NCBI GenBank assembly: GCA_030668705.1 | Contig: DAOVFB010000006.1 | Location: 1-33,302 of the forward strand | DNA from: Candidatus Stahliibacteriota bacterium | GTDB taxonomy: Bacteria > Hydrothermota > UBA3072 | Direction: 5' to 3' | DNA: 33,302 bases | Shown here: positions 8,104 through 16,582 of the stretch, piece by piece | Numbering within the stretch: position 1 is the first letter of the stretch | Layout of the letters: each line of letters starts with the position of its first letter | The notes under the pieces: generated by a model | The model's database searches: none | The model's input: only the letters and a program-made list of their open reading frames with translations | What the model was told of the DNA's origin: nothing | Translations under genes and position numbers: made by a program

Positions 8104-8635
8104 AGGACAAATACTCTCGATAGGCGAAGAAAGGATGACAATTGATGTCAATGGCTTTGGATTAGAGGTTAATACTCCACTTAAGAATCTCTCCTGTAAA
8201 ACAGGGGATGAAATTTCCTTACACACCCATCTTTCTATCACACAAAATGGTATAGAATTGTATGGATTTAAAGAGAGGAAAGGAAGAGACCTTTTTAAAA
8301 CAATAATCAAAGTTCCAAATGTGGGGCCAAAAACAGCGTTCTGTATAATATCGGGTTTAGGCATTGAAGGGATTAAGAAAGCGCTCGAAAACAATGATCC
8401 CGAACCAATATCCAGAGTCAAAGGCATAGGCAGTAAAACTGCAAAAAGGATAATACTGGAATTAAAAGACAGATTAAAACTAACTACACAAAAAGCCCCA
8501 CAAGAAGCAAGAAAGGCTTTAATGCACCTGGGGTTTTTGGCAGAGGAAGCAGATCGTTCTATAGAAAAAGTACTAAAAGGTTCAGCGATTCTCACACCGG
8601 AAGAAATCGTGGAGAGGGTATTAAAAGGATCGTGA
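8087..8635 (+). CDS. ruvA: Holliday junction DNA helicase subunit RuvA
   Basis: A 182-residue RuvA, slightly shorter than the common 190-205. The N-terminal OB-fold begins MLESIRGQILSIGEERMTID. The paired helix-hairpin-helix motifs are VPNVGPKTAFCIISGLGIEG and VKGIGSKTAKRIILELKD (about residues 70-128), and a short C-terminal domain follows. RuvA tetramers bind the junction and load RuvB. The ATG lies within the end of ruvC (17-base overlap); the stop overlaps the GTG of ruvB. Confidence 0.94.
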   Translation: MLESIRGQILSIGEERMTIDVNGFGLEVNTPLKNLSCKTGDEISLHTHLSITQNGIELYGFKERKGRDLFKTIIKVPNVGPKTAFCIISGLGIEGIKKALENNDPEPISRVKGIGSKTAKRIILELKDRLKLTTQKAPQEARKALMHLGFLAEEADRSIEKVLKGSAILTPEEIVERVLKGS

Positions 8636-9651
8636 GAATAACATCTCCTGCGCGCAGTCCTTCTGAAGACAAGTATGAAAGAAACCTGCGTCCTAAAACA
8701 TTCAGAGAATTTGTCAATCAGGAAAAAATAAAAGATAATCTTTTAGTCTTTACATCTGCGGCAAAGAAGAGAAAAGAACCCCTGGACCATATCCTCCTTT
8801 ATGGACCTCCAGGGCTCGGGAAGACGACGCTCGCCCACATCATAGCAATAGAGATGGACGTTGATATAACATCAGTATCCGGCCCTGTTCTCCAGAAGCC
8901 CAGAGACCTTGCGGGTATCCTCACAAAGCTGAAACACTCTGATGTCCTATTCATAGATGAAATACACCGAATAAATAAGGATGTGGAAGAATACCTTTAT
9001 CAGGGAATGGAAGACTACAGGATTGATATTATGATCGATTCGGGACCCAACGCAAGATCAATAAAGGTTAATCTCCAGCCTTTCACCATGATAGGGGCTA
9101 CCACTCGATCAGGACTGTTGAGTCCAGCCCTCCGATCAAGATTCGGATATATACCACGTCTGTCTTACTATGAACCCAAAGCCCTAAAACTTATAATAGA
9201 GCGTTCCTCTTCGATTCTTAATATTGAGATAACAGAAGAAGCAGCTCTTGAAATAGCAAAAAGGGCCCGTGGGACACCAAGGATATCCAACCGTCTAATC
9301 CGCCGTCTCAGGGATTTTGCAGAGATAAAAGGAAAAGGGGAAATAGATATTGAAATTACACGCTATGGACTGCAGCAATTAGGAGTTGATAAAATGGGAC
9401 TGGATTTAATGGATAAGGAAATCCTACATAACCTCATTGAAAAATTCAATGGAGGCCCCGTGGGATTAAAAACCCTCTCTACAGCAGTTGGAGAGAACTC
9501 GGAAACCATCGAAGAGGTCTTTGAGCCATATCTTATCCTCTCCGGACTCATCAAAAGGACACCCCAGGGAAGAAAAGCTACTGCTCTGGCCTATGAACAT
9601 TTCAAACTAACCTCACCTGATGAAAAAGAAAAAAGAAAGGGATTATTTTGA
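8632..9651 (+). CDS. ruvB: Holliday junction branch migration ATPase RuvB
   Basis: A 339-residue AAA+ motor. Walker A is GPPGLGKTTL (about residues 59-68), Walker B is LFIDEIHRI, sensor 1 is IGATTR, and the arginine finger lies in LRSRFG. The C-terminal winged-helix domain holds GGPVGLKTLSTAVGE and YLILSGLIKRTPQGR. It starts with GTG in a 4-base overlap with ruvA. With RuvA it drives branch migration for RuvC. All elements look functional. Confidence 0.96.
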   Translation: MRITSPARSPSEDKYERNLRPKTFREFVNQEKIKDNLLVFTSAAKKRKEPLDHILLYGPPGLGKTTLAHIIAIEMDVDITSVSGPVLQKPRDLAGILTKLKHSDVLFIDEIHRINKDVEEYLYQGMEDYRIDIMIDSGPNARSIKVNLQPFTMIGATTRSGLLSPALRSRFGYIPRLSYYEPKALKLIIERSSSILNIEITEEAALEIAKRARGTPRISNRLIRRLRDFAEIKGKGEIDIEITRYGLQQLGVDKMGLDLMDKEILHNLIEKFNGGPVGLKTLSTAVGENSETIEEVFEPYLILSGLIKRTPQGRKATALAYEHFKLTSPDEKEKRKGLF

Positions 9652-9725
9652 TAAAGGGTTTTAGGTACTCATTAAAAAAGCGCGAAAACCGTAAAAATAT
9701 TTTCCTACTGTCCCAAAAAATGCCC

Positions 9726-9753
9726 TTGACATAAGAAAAATACTGTATAGTAT
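9726..9753 (+). promoter_or_regulatory. Candidate promoter for the roadblock/MglA pair
   Basis: A consensus TTGACA (9726-9731) is followed after 16 bases by TAGTAT (9748-9753). The predicted leader to the TTG at 9926 is about 165 bases, unusually long for this window. The leader holds two direct TAAGAGGT copies (9823-9830 and 9853-9860), exactly 30 bases apart, and a hairpin at 9882-9906. Confidence 0.45.
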
Positions 9754-9881
9754 GAAAAAATAAGGGGGACTTTATAAGAAAGCATTTTACTAAGATAATG
9801 ACTGTTTGTAATATATTATATATAAGAGGTGCGAATTTTTTTGATGTGGGAATAAGAGGTAAAATCCAGGGATTAAGGGAT

Positions 9882-9906
9882 AAATTATGGGAAAATCCCA
9901 TAATTT
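9882..9906 (+). other. Perfect 11-bp stem-loop in the leader of the roadblock gene
   Basis: AAATTATGGGA (9882-9892) and TCCCATAATTT (9896-9906) are exact complements around an AAA loop. The stem ends 19 bases before the TTG start of the roadblock gene, which has only a weak ribosome site (AGGCAGG). It lacks a long T-run, so it is more likely a 5' leader structure or operator palindrome than a terminator. Confidence 0.5.
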
Positions 9907-9925
9907 AGAACAGGCAGGTTTGTAG

Positions 9926-10414
9926 TTGGAAACAGATAATGTAAATTCCTTTGAAAGGGAATATCAAAAGATAAAGGAAAATTTAGAGAAACTATGCAGA
10001 GAAACAAAGGCTTCATACGTTTTGCTTATCGATAAGGCAGGACAACTTATAACATCAGCAGGAGACACCTCTTCTCTTGATATACCTTCCTTTGCCACCC
10101 TTTCAGCAGCTGATTTTGCAGCCACTTCAAACCTTGCAGATCTTATTGGAGAACATGATTTTTCCACTCTATTTCACCAGGGTAAAGCAAGAAGTATTTA
10201 TGTCTCCTTGATAGCCAATCAGGTGATATTAGCCGTCATTTTCCCCCGGGAAACCACACTTGGATTGATCAGGATTAAAGTCAAGAAAGCATCAGCAGAC
10301 CTTGAGAGATTTTTCGAGAATATATTTACGCAACTTGAAAGCGAGTATGTGGGAACAGTAGACCAGGATTTTATAAAGGAAGCAGAATCAGAACTGGATA
10401 GTCTTTTTGAATAA
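9926..10414 (+). CDS. Roadblock/LC7-domain protein (MglB-like)
   Basis: A 162-residue soluble protein. The central stretch SYVLLIDKAGQLITSAGDTS, then an Ala/Ser-rich helix (FATLSAADFAATSNLADLIG), then RSIYVSLIANQVILAVIF gives the roadblock/LC7 alpha-beta pattern (about residues 28-120). In Myxococcus and other bacteria such proteins (MglB) are GTPase-activating partners of MglA. The MglA-like GTPase is encoded 15 bases downstream. TTG is taken as the start because no other start gives a full domain. The acidic C-terminal tail (AESELDSLFE) is not part of the fold. Confidence 0.8.
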   Translation: METDNVNSFEREYQKIKENLEKLCRETKASYVLLIDKAGQLITSAGDTSSLDIPSFATLSAADFAATSNLADLIGEHDFSTLFHQGKARSIYVSLIANQVILAVIFPRETTLGLIRIKVKKASADLERFFENIFTQLESEYVGTVDQDFIKEAESELDSLFE

Positions 10415-10429
10415 CGATATGGAGAGAAT

Positions 10430-11008
10430 ATGTCCCTGATTAATTACTCGTCTAAAGAGATAAACTGTAAAATTGTATATTATGGACCTGGACTCGGGGG
10501 GAAAACCACCAATATCAAGTATATCTATTCAAAGGTAAATCCTGGGAGCAGAGGCAAATTGATGAGTCTGGACACCGAACTTGACAGGACCCTCTTCTTT
10601 GACTTCCTTCCGGTAAACCTTGGCAGGGTTAAAGGGTTTTATGTCCACTTCCATCTCTACACGGTCCCCGGACAGGTATATTATAATGCCTCCCGGAAGC
10701 TTATATTGAAGGGTGTGGATGGGATAGTCTTTGTAGCTGATTCACAGATAGAACGTTTTGAAGATAATATTGAATCCCTGGAAAATCTAAAGGAGAATCT
10801 AAGCGAATACAGTAGAATACTGGAAGAGATACCTATGTCAATTCAGTATAATAAACGGGATCTTCCCAATATAGTATCAATAGCAGAATTAGAAGAAGAC
10901 CTGAATCCGAGAGTTTTATTCTCCTGTGAAGCTGTAGCAGTGGATGGAATTGGTGTATTTGAACCCCTCAAAGCTGTATCTAAAGAGGTTTTAAGAAAAC
11001 TGAAGTAG
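10430..11008 (+). CDS. MglA-like small Ras-type GTPase
   Basis: A 192-residue GTPase of the MglA branch. The P-loop is GPGLGGKTT (residues 19-27), the switch II region is TVPGQVYYN (in place of the Ras DxxG), and the base-recognition motif is NKRD (about residues 144-147). The TVPGQ form is typical of MglA, not Ras. MglA proteins set cell polarity or motility direction in several phyla. It pairs with the roadblock gene just upstream, possibly its GAP. Its 3' end overlaps the convergent glycosyltransferase gene by 18 bases. Confidence 0.87.
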   Translation: MSLINYSSKEINCKIVYYGPGLGGKTTNIKYIYSKVNPGSRGKLMSLDTELDRTLFFDFLPVNLGRVKGFYVHFHLYTVPGQVYYNASRKLILKGVDGIVFVADSQIERFEDNIESLENLKENLSEYSRILEEIPMSIQYNKRDLPNIVSIAELEEDLNPRVLFSCEAVAVDGIGVFEPLKAVSKEVLRKLK

Positions 11009-12157
11009 GTTTTTTATCTTCTCCTCATAGATCCTCTGCCAACTATAACGTTCGATTACTTTATGCCTATCCCCCAAAGCAGGGGATTTTTTTAACAGAG
11101 AAGTTATCCTATCTGCAACTCTGCCTGGGCCCTCTTCTAAATCAAAGAATATGATATTCTGAAAATCACTGGCTAATTCTCTGAGAGGGGGAATACTGGA
11201 AAGTGCGGCAGGTATTCGCATGAGTGCAGATTCAATTGCTGGCAGTCCAAATCCTTCCATCCTACTGGAAACGAGGAGAATATCCCCAAGGTAATAGAAG
11301 GGATATATTTCCTCAATAGGACAGTAGTCTGAAAAGAATAAAAGGGATACCCTTTTTTCTCGAGAAAGTTTTAGAAGTTCATTTTTATAGGAGGAGAACG
11401 CAGGGTTATGAGGATCTGGCGGGGCGGATAAAACCAATAATGGATTCCCCCCTAATTTTCCTGTTATCTCAATAGCAAATTCGAAATTCTTTCTCCTCGT
11501 TAACCTTGCAGGATATATAAGCACAGGATAATAAGACAATATATCAAACTCCCTTGCCACTTTCCTCATCCGAGGAGGGAGTGGCATATATGGGTCTATC
11601 CCGTTGGGAATAACAGTAACCCTGTCTTCATCTATGGAGAGAAAATTGACGAGTTTTTCCTTTCTGTATTGAGTGATAGTAACATATTCCAGGCCTTCCT
11701 GCAATTCGGTTATATATTTAAGTGGGGTAATTAAAGGAGAGGGTAAATTATATGTAGGGTCAATATAAGATATATCATGCACCCAGGCAATAGTTCTTAT
11801 GTCTTTTATTAAGAGCGCAAGAGCCGCCGTAGCAACGAGATTAAAATGCATGGTAAAGATGTTATGGACGATGAGAACATCAGAAGGAGATATCACCTTC
11901 CATAGTTTTTCCTTTAAACTAATAACACTACTCTTATAATTATCTGGCTCTCTCCCTTTCAGTATTTCTTCCTGGATTTTCTTATAATAGGATGCTTTAA
12001 GTTCAGGGATAAGAACATCCGGTTCCCCCTCTCCTGCTATTAATCTAACATCCATACCATCGAGTCCTAAGAGTTCTCTGTGTTTTGAAATTATAAACTC
12101 GACACCACCAATAACAGGTAAAGCGGAATAATGGACTATGGAGACTATTCTTCCCAT
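10991..12157 (-). CDS. GT4-family glycosyltransferase, resembling mannosylglucosylglycerate synthase (MggS)
   Basis: A 388-residue GT-B glycosyltransferase. The N-terminal HYSALPVIGGVEFIISKH fits the acceptor-side loop, VIPNGIDP and YPARLTRRKNFEFA mark the domain linker and donor site, and EGFGLPAIESALMRIP is the GT4 E-x7-E type motif. HNIFTMHFNLVATAAL and AWVHDISYIDP resemble a family I associate with MggS, which adds mannose from GDP-mannose to glucosylglycerate. It is the last gene of the gpgP-gpgS block, overlapping the preceding gene by 13 bases, and GDP-mannose synthesis is encoded elsewhere in the window. A role in other glycoconjugates remains possible. Confidence 0.65.
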   Translation of the reverse strand: MGRIVSIVHYSALPVIGGVEFIISKHRELLGLDGMDVRLIAGEGEPDVLIPELKASYYKKIQEEILKGREPDNYKSSVISLKEKLWKVISPSDVLIVHNIFTMHFNLVATAALALLIKDIRTIAWVHDISYIDPTYNLPSPLITPLKYITELQEGLEYVTITQYRKEKLVNFLSIDEDRVTVIPNGIDPYMPLPPRMRKVAREFDILSYYPVLIYPARLTRRKNFEFAIEITGKLGGNPLLVLSAPPDPHNPAFSSYKNELLKLSREKRVSLLFFSDYCPIEEIYPFYYLGDILLVSSRMEGFGLPAIESALMRIPAALSSIPPLRELASDFQNIIFFDLEEGPGRVADRITSLLKKSPALGDRHKVIERYSWQRIYEEKIKNLLQFS

Positions 12158-13386
12158 CGTTTGAGAAGATAATCTTTTAGTTCTTCAAACGTACCAGCAG
12201 CCTCCTCAATGAGAGATTCAAACTCATCGCTGCCCATATCTAAAGATGCATGATAGAGGGAAGCAACCCTTAGATTGTAAATAGGTAACATTGTATTTAT
12301 TAATTTTGCGTGATGACGCTTCCATTGATGAAAGGTGGATGCAAAATCATACACTATCCTTACCCAATTCTCATGGCCTAGAATAGCATAGTCCTCCTCT
12401 TTAGATATCTTCTCAAGCAATGCGAAATCTTCGGGATTGAGTATCTCCTTCCATAACGGCCTAAATTCAATATAGCCATATTTAAAGGATTCGCAGAGGG
12501 AATCAAGGTCTATATTGAATTCTTCCGGTTCAATGCCAATATCTTTACCCAGTATATCTACAGGTTTTGACCCACGAATCTCCTTCCAGACATTTTCATA
12601 ATCCTCCATCAGCTCAAAGGTAGTAATTACAACCTGACGAAACATTGGCCCCAGGTGCATAGAGGGATCCTTTACTTCATGTAATTTTGCTCCTAACCTT
12701 GCCTGCCCAAGTTTGTATCCGTTCTTCACTGCTGTGGTCGTTATCCAGGTATCGATTCCAAAACGGGCTACGTCAGTATCCCAGCGTTCATCATCCAAAA
12801 GGGATCTTACCAACCTGGAGGAGAAAGCAAAATCCCCACCTATGGGTTGTCTAATCCTTTTTCCATATAGCGCCCTGATTAACATATAGGCGATATTGTT
12901 CGTTATGGTAGCATCATATTTATATCTCTTATAATAAGGAGCAATGTAGTCATAACCTTCTTTAATGACAGGATATATAAGATTCAACATCCAATCAGGT
13001 CCAATGGAGTGAAGGTCTGAATCTACCATAATGGTAGCCCTTGCTTTCAAATGCTCGGAAGCCTCTAACAACGCCCTGACAGCTGTACCCTTTCCGGGTA
13101 ATCCCCTGTATATATAAACTGCCTTCTCTGTAAAGGGAGGTACTTCTGTAACTTTGGCGACTTCCCTTGTATCATCTACTGAACCACCATCGGATATAAG
13201 TATAAGGGTCTTTAAGCCTCCCCAGTGCTTCTTTAAGCCCTTGCCTACCTGCTCTATGACAAAGCCTACTGTTTTCTCTACATTGTAAGAGGGGATACCA
13301 ACCAAAATATCCACGTTCTCTATTTCTTCCAGTCTATTTCTCAAATCTTCTCTAATAGCAGTCAAATACTTCATTCTACCTCCCAT
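12145..13386 (-). CDS. GT-A fold glycosyltransferase (GT2/GT81-like)
   Basis: A 413-residue cytoplasmic glycosyltransferase. VGIPSYNVEKTVGFVIEQV near the N-terminus, ILISDGGSVDDT and MVDSDLHSIGPDW (a DxD metal/nucleotide-sugar site) define the GT-A core (about residues 28-130). IGGDFAFSS and a Trp-rich TWITTTAVKNGYKLGQARLG follow. The C-terminal third is helical and unassigned. It overlaps gpgS by 11 bases and the GT4 gene by 13. By position it may add a sugar to glucosyl-3-phosphoglycerate, as MggA does in the Petrotoga mannosylglucosylglycerate route; this is inference, and a second GpgS-type activity is an alternative. Confidence 0.6.
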   Translation of the reverse strand: MGGRMKYLTAIREDLRNRLEEIENVDILVGIPSYNVEKTVGFVIEQVGKGLKKHWGGLKTLILISDGGSVDDTREVAKVTEVPPFTEKAVYIYRGLPGKGTAVRALLEASEHLKARATIMVDSDLHSIGPDWMLNLIYPVIKEGYDYIAPYYKRYKYDATITNNIAYMLIRALYGKRIRQPIGGDFAFSSRLVRSLLDDERWDTDVARFGIDTWITTTAVKNGYKLGQARLGAKLHEVKDPSMHLGPMFRQVVITTFELMEDYENVWKEIRGSKPVDILGKDIGIEPEEFNIDLDSLCESFKYGYIEFRPLWKEILNPEDFALLEKISKEEDYAILGHENWVRIVYDFASTFHQWKRHHAKLINTMLPIYNLRVASLYHASLDMGSDEFESLIEEAAGTFEELKDYLLKRWEE

Positions 13387-14590
13387 TCAACCTATCGATT
13401 ATATCTGGTAGACGGCTGTTCAGTAAATCGGGTATCGCAGAATCTACCCTCCCCCACGAGGGTATCAAAAGAGAACCCATAGGATATTCACTGAATTCAT
13501 TCGCTGCAACATCGAGAGCAAATGCAAATTTCTCGACAGAGCTGGTCTCCCTGTGACTGTCATATTCAAGACCGTTGATCATTGCTTCGTTCTTATATTT
13601 CTCTACAAACCCCTTTGCTACATCGTAATATGTAAGTTTAAGTGTCCTTATAAGATTAGGTGTCAGGATTATACCTTCCTGGGAGAGTATCCTGAAGAAT
13701 GTCCTCGCTATATCGATTGCCATCCTCATAATCCCTGAATGCATATCTTCCTTCTTGAATTCCTGGTGTTTATGATCGTACTGATCAACAAGATCTACCT
13801 GGCAGATGTGGGAAAGATTTGTAGAGGCATATACCTCTCGGAGTAAACCTACTTCCAGACCCCAGTCAGAGGGTAGGTGTATGCGTCTCGAAAGCTCGGT
13901 TACCATTGCAACCTCACCGGAGAGGGGATAACGGAAAGAATCCAAATACTCAAAAAATTCACGGTTCCCAAACATCCTTTTAAATGCCTTTATGAGAGGG
14001 GTAAAGAATAAACGCACCACCCTCCCATGCAAGACATCGGTTACCCGAGCATAATAACCCTTTGCGAAATCATAATGCAGGCGTTTTGAAAGCACTGGAT
14101 AGACGAGACGAGCTAATATATCCCTGGTGTATGTCAGAATATCACAATCATGAAGGGCAACCATATAAAACTCACCCTTTGAAAGGATGTAACCAAAAGC
14201 AGTCCAAACCCCCCTACCTTTACCCTGGGATCCTGGATCCAATCCAACCTCTCTCAATTCTTCATATATATCCTGGATCTCGGGAGAATCATTCCATATC
14301 ACAGTAGTCTTTACTGGAAGGACAGAAAAGAAACCCCTTGCATATTCAAATTGTTCCCTATCCGCCCTATCAAGGCTTACAACAACTTCGGGGATATAAT
14401 CTGCGCCTTTCAATTCCTCTATTATCCCTGGAACCGCCTCCCCTTCTATTTCAGTAAATAGGGAAGGAAGTAAGAGCGCAAATTTTCTCTCCTTTACGAT
14501 CGAACGGATTTTATTCTCTACATCTTCCAGTTTATAACCGGGTAACTTATGCAGGGTTGTTATAATACCATTCTGGAAAAAATCACCCAT
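13376..14590 (-). CDS. gpgS: Glucosyl-3-phosphoglycerate synthase
   Basis: A 404-residue GT81-type enzyme. The start MGDFFQNGIITTLHKL is characteristic of bacterial GpgS of the longer type, followed by LLLPSLFTEIEGEAVPGIIE. The nucleotide-sugar/metal site is ALHDCDILTY, preceded by a GKGRGVWTAFGY segment, and LSGEVAMVTELSRRIHLPSDW, split by conserved LPSDWGLEVG, is also typical. It joins glucose from NDP-glucose to 3-phosphoglycerate, the first step of glucosylglycerate, a compatible solute. The neighbouring HAD phosphatase would remove the phosphate. The ATG at 14590 lies 8 bases inside the phosphatase gene. Confidence 0.82.
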   Translation of the reverse strand: MGDFFQNGIITTLHKLPGYKLEDVENKIRSIVKERKFALLLPSLFTEIEGEAVPGIIEELKGADYIPEVVVSLDRADREQFEYARGFFSVLPVKTTVIWNDSPEIQDIYEELREVGLDPGSQGKGRGVWTAFGYILSKGEFYMVALHDCDILTYTRDILARLVYPVLSKRLHYDFAKGYYARVTDVLHGRVVRLFFTPLIKAFKRMFGNREFFEYLDSFRYPLSGEVAMVTELSRRIHLPSDWGLEVGLLREVYASTNLSHICQVDLVDQYDHKHQEFKKEDMHSGIMRMAIDIARTFFRILSQEGIILTPNLIRTLKLTYYDVAKGFVEKYKNEAMINGLEYDSHRETSSVEKFAFALDVAANEFSEYPMGSLLIPSWGRVDSAIPDLLNSRLPDIIDRLNGR

Positions 14591-15296
14591 TTATCTCCTC
14601 TATTGCTTTTTTGACTGCTTTCTCCCATACCTTAGGACCATACTGCTTATAATTCTTATACCTGGAGTCGTTATTACTATTAAGTATAATAGGATAATCG
14701 CATTCGTCAAGCATAGGATAATCGTTCTCGCTGTCTCCAATACCAATCGCATACTCACTTGTGTATTCCCGGATTAGCCTCACAGCCCTTCCCTTCGAAC
14801 ACCCCCTTGAAATCTGGTAGAACTTTCCTCCCCATCTAATGGAATAACCACGGGAGTTCAGTCCCTCCAGGAAACCTCTGGAATCCCCAGAAACAATCCT
14901 GAAGGGCTCTGAGAAAAATCTTTCCCTGGCAAGTGGTATTAGATGTTCGGGAAGATTCGTGATTTTTTTTATCTCCTTATCGGACATCTCGCTAAGGAGT
15001 TCAATATCAACCTCGAATTTTTTAAAAGAATCCCGCAGGACATCTTTAATGACTTTTGATTTTGTCCCCAATTCATACCTATTTCCACCAACCACAACAA
15101 GGCAACCGTTCTCTGCCCCATAGGAAGCCTTTATACCTAACTCCCCCAGATGATACAGAATCTCTTTTTCGGTCTTACTGGAAATAACGGAAAGCTCTAT
15201 CCCTTTACTTATTAAACCTCTGATGAAATCACGCAACACTGAAGCTGAGTACCCGGAGTCGAGTATACAGTTATCGAGATCAGTAAATACAATCAA
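14583..15296 (-). CDS. HAD-superfamily glucosyl/mannosyl-3-phosphoglycerate phosphatase
   Basis: A 237-residue HAD (Cof/MpgP subfamily) phosphatase. Motif I is FTDLDNCILDS (residues 4-14, nucleophile and acid Asp), motif II is the Ser in VISSKTEKE, and motif IV is GIGDSENDYPML. The cap holds GAENGCLVVVGGN and WGGKFYQISRGCSKGRAV, as in MpgP/GpgP proteins. It should dephosphorylate glucosyl- (or mannosyl-) 3-phosphoglycerate made by the next gene. The start is TTG, overlapping the purB stop by 4 bases; the end overlaps gpgS by 8. Sugar specificity is inferred from gpgS. Confidence 0.8.
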   Translation of the reverse strand: MIVFTDLDNCILDSGYSASVLRDFIRGLISKGIELSVISSKTEKEILYHLGELGIKASYGAENGCLVVVGGNRYELGTKSKVIKDVLRDSFKKFEVDIELLSEMSDKEIKKITNLPEHLIPLARERFFSEPFRIVSGDSRGFLEGLNSRGYSIRWGGKFYQISRGCSKGRAVRLIREYTSEYAIGIGDSENDYPMLDECDYPIILNSNNDSRYKNYKQYGPKVWEKAVKKAIEEING

Positions 15297-16582
15297 GTAA
15301 GTACCCTTCTAAATATCTTATCCTCATTCACGAGATAAAATTCCACATTAAAGAGGGAATTTATCTCATCTTCTGTCAAGAAATCTGATAACCTCTTATC
15401 CCCCTTTAATTTATCCCTAAAATTCCCTCCCTTTTGCCAGACTTCCATTGCATATCCCTGAACAACTCTATATGCCTCCTTGCGATTCATACCTTTGTCA
15501 AGGAGAGCAATGAGAACCCTCTGAGAGAATATAAGTCCATTTGTACACTCTAAGTTCCTTCTTAAATTCTCCTTATAAACCCTGATATTCTCCACCACAA
15601 AGACCAGTTTCCGTAGCATATAAAGAGTGAGTTCTGTTGCATCCGGGAAATACAGTCTTTCTGCGGATGAATGGGATATATCCCTTTCATTCCAGAGAGG
15701 GATATTCGAAAAGGCGACCATGAGATAGGAACGAAGTAATCTGCTCATCCCTGTGAGACGCTCACAGATAATGGGATTCCTCTTATGGGGCATCGCAGAG
15801 GAACCCTTCTGTCCCTCCCTGAAGGGTTCTTCCAGTTCCCTTATCTCTGTTCTTTGCAAATGCCTTATCTCCATAGATATATGTTCAATAGCAGATCCTA
15901 TCATCGCAAGGGCAAACTGATATTCTGCATATCTATCCCTGGGGATTACCTGAGTAGAAATTGGTTCCGGGTTTAACCTTAGTTTCTCCAAAGCTATTTC
16001 CTCTATTCTAGGATCCAGATGGGCGAAATTTCCTACAGCCCCGGAAAGTTTACCATATCTCATTCCCTCTGACGCTCGCAGGAACCTGTCTTTTGCCCTT
16101 TTCATCTCGGAAAACCAGGAAAGTATCTTTAAGCCCAATGATATTGGTTCAGCGTGAACCCCATGAGTTCTCCCTATCATAGGAAGCCCTTTATACTGTA
16201 GTGCCTTTTCTTTTAAGACCTGAAGGGCTCTTTCCAGTTCTTCTCCAATAATATGAGATACCTTACTAACAAGGAGAGCAAAAGCTGTATCCACAATATC
16301 GGAAGAAGTGAGCCCCTGATGAAGAAAACGCGCCTCATCCCCACTATTTTCCCCTACAGCCTCTAAGAATGCAATAACATCGTGATGGGTCTCTTTTTCT
16401 ATCTCCTTTATTCGAGAAACAGTAAACTCTGTTCTCTTTAAGCGTTCTGTAATACCTTTGGGTATATCACCTAGTTCTTCTCTCGCAGAGAGGACTGCAA
16501 GTTCTACCTCAAACCACTTATTATACTTATTCTCATCCGACCAGATCTTGTGTATCTCTTCTATTCTATATCTCTCTATCAC
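15293..16582 (-). CDS. purB: Adenylosuccinate lyase
   Basis: A 429-residue fumarase/aspartase-superfamily enzyme acting twice in purine synthesis (SAICAR to AICAR, adenylosuccinate to AMP). The superfamily signature GSSAMPHKRNPI is present with its catalytic Ser. The general acid/base region is MIGRTHGVHAEPIS, and TSSDIVDTAFAL is the first conserved block. Length is normal. It starts with GTG in a 4-base overlap with the PLD lipoprotein gene and overlaps the HAD phosphatase gene by 4. A purine gene wedged between an envelope nuclease-like gene and solute synthesis has no clear functional logic; shared transcription may be the only link. Confidence 0.94.
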   Translation of the reverse strand: MIERYRIEEIHKIWSDENKYNKWFEVELAVLSAREELGDIPKGITERLKRTEFTVSRIKEIEKETHHDVIAFLEAVGENSGDEARFLHQGLTSSDIVDTAFALLVSKVSHIIGEELERALQVLKEKALQYKGLPMIGRTHGVHAEPISLGLKILSWFSEMKRAKDRFLRASEGMRYGKLSGAVGNFAHLDPRIEEIALEKLRLNPEPISTQVIPRDRYAEYQFALAMIGSAIEHISMEIRHLQRTEIRELEEPFREGQKGSSAMPHKRNPIICERLTGMSRLLRSYLMVAFSNIPLWNERDISHSSAERLYFPDATELTLYMLRKLVFVVENIRVYKENLRRNLECTNGLIFSQRVLIALLDKGMNRKEAYRVVQGYAMEVWQKGGNFRDKLKGDKRLSDFLTEDEINSLFNVEFYLVNEDKIFRRVLT

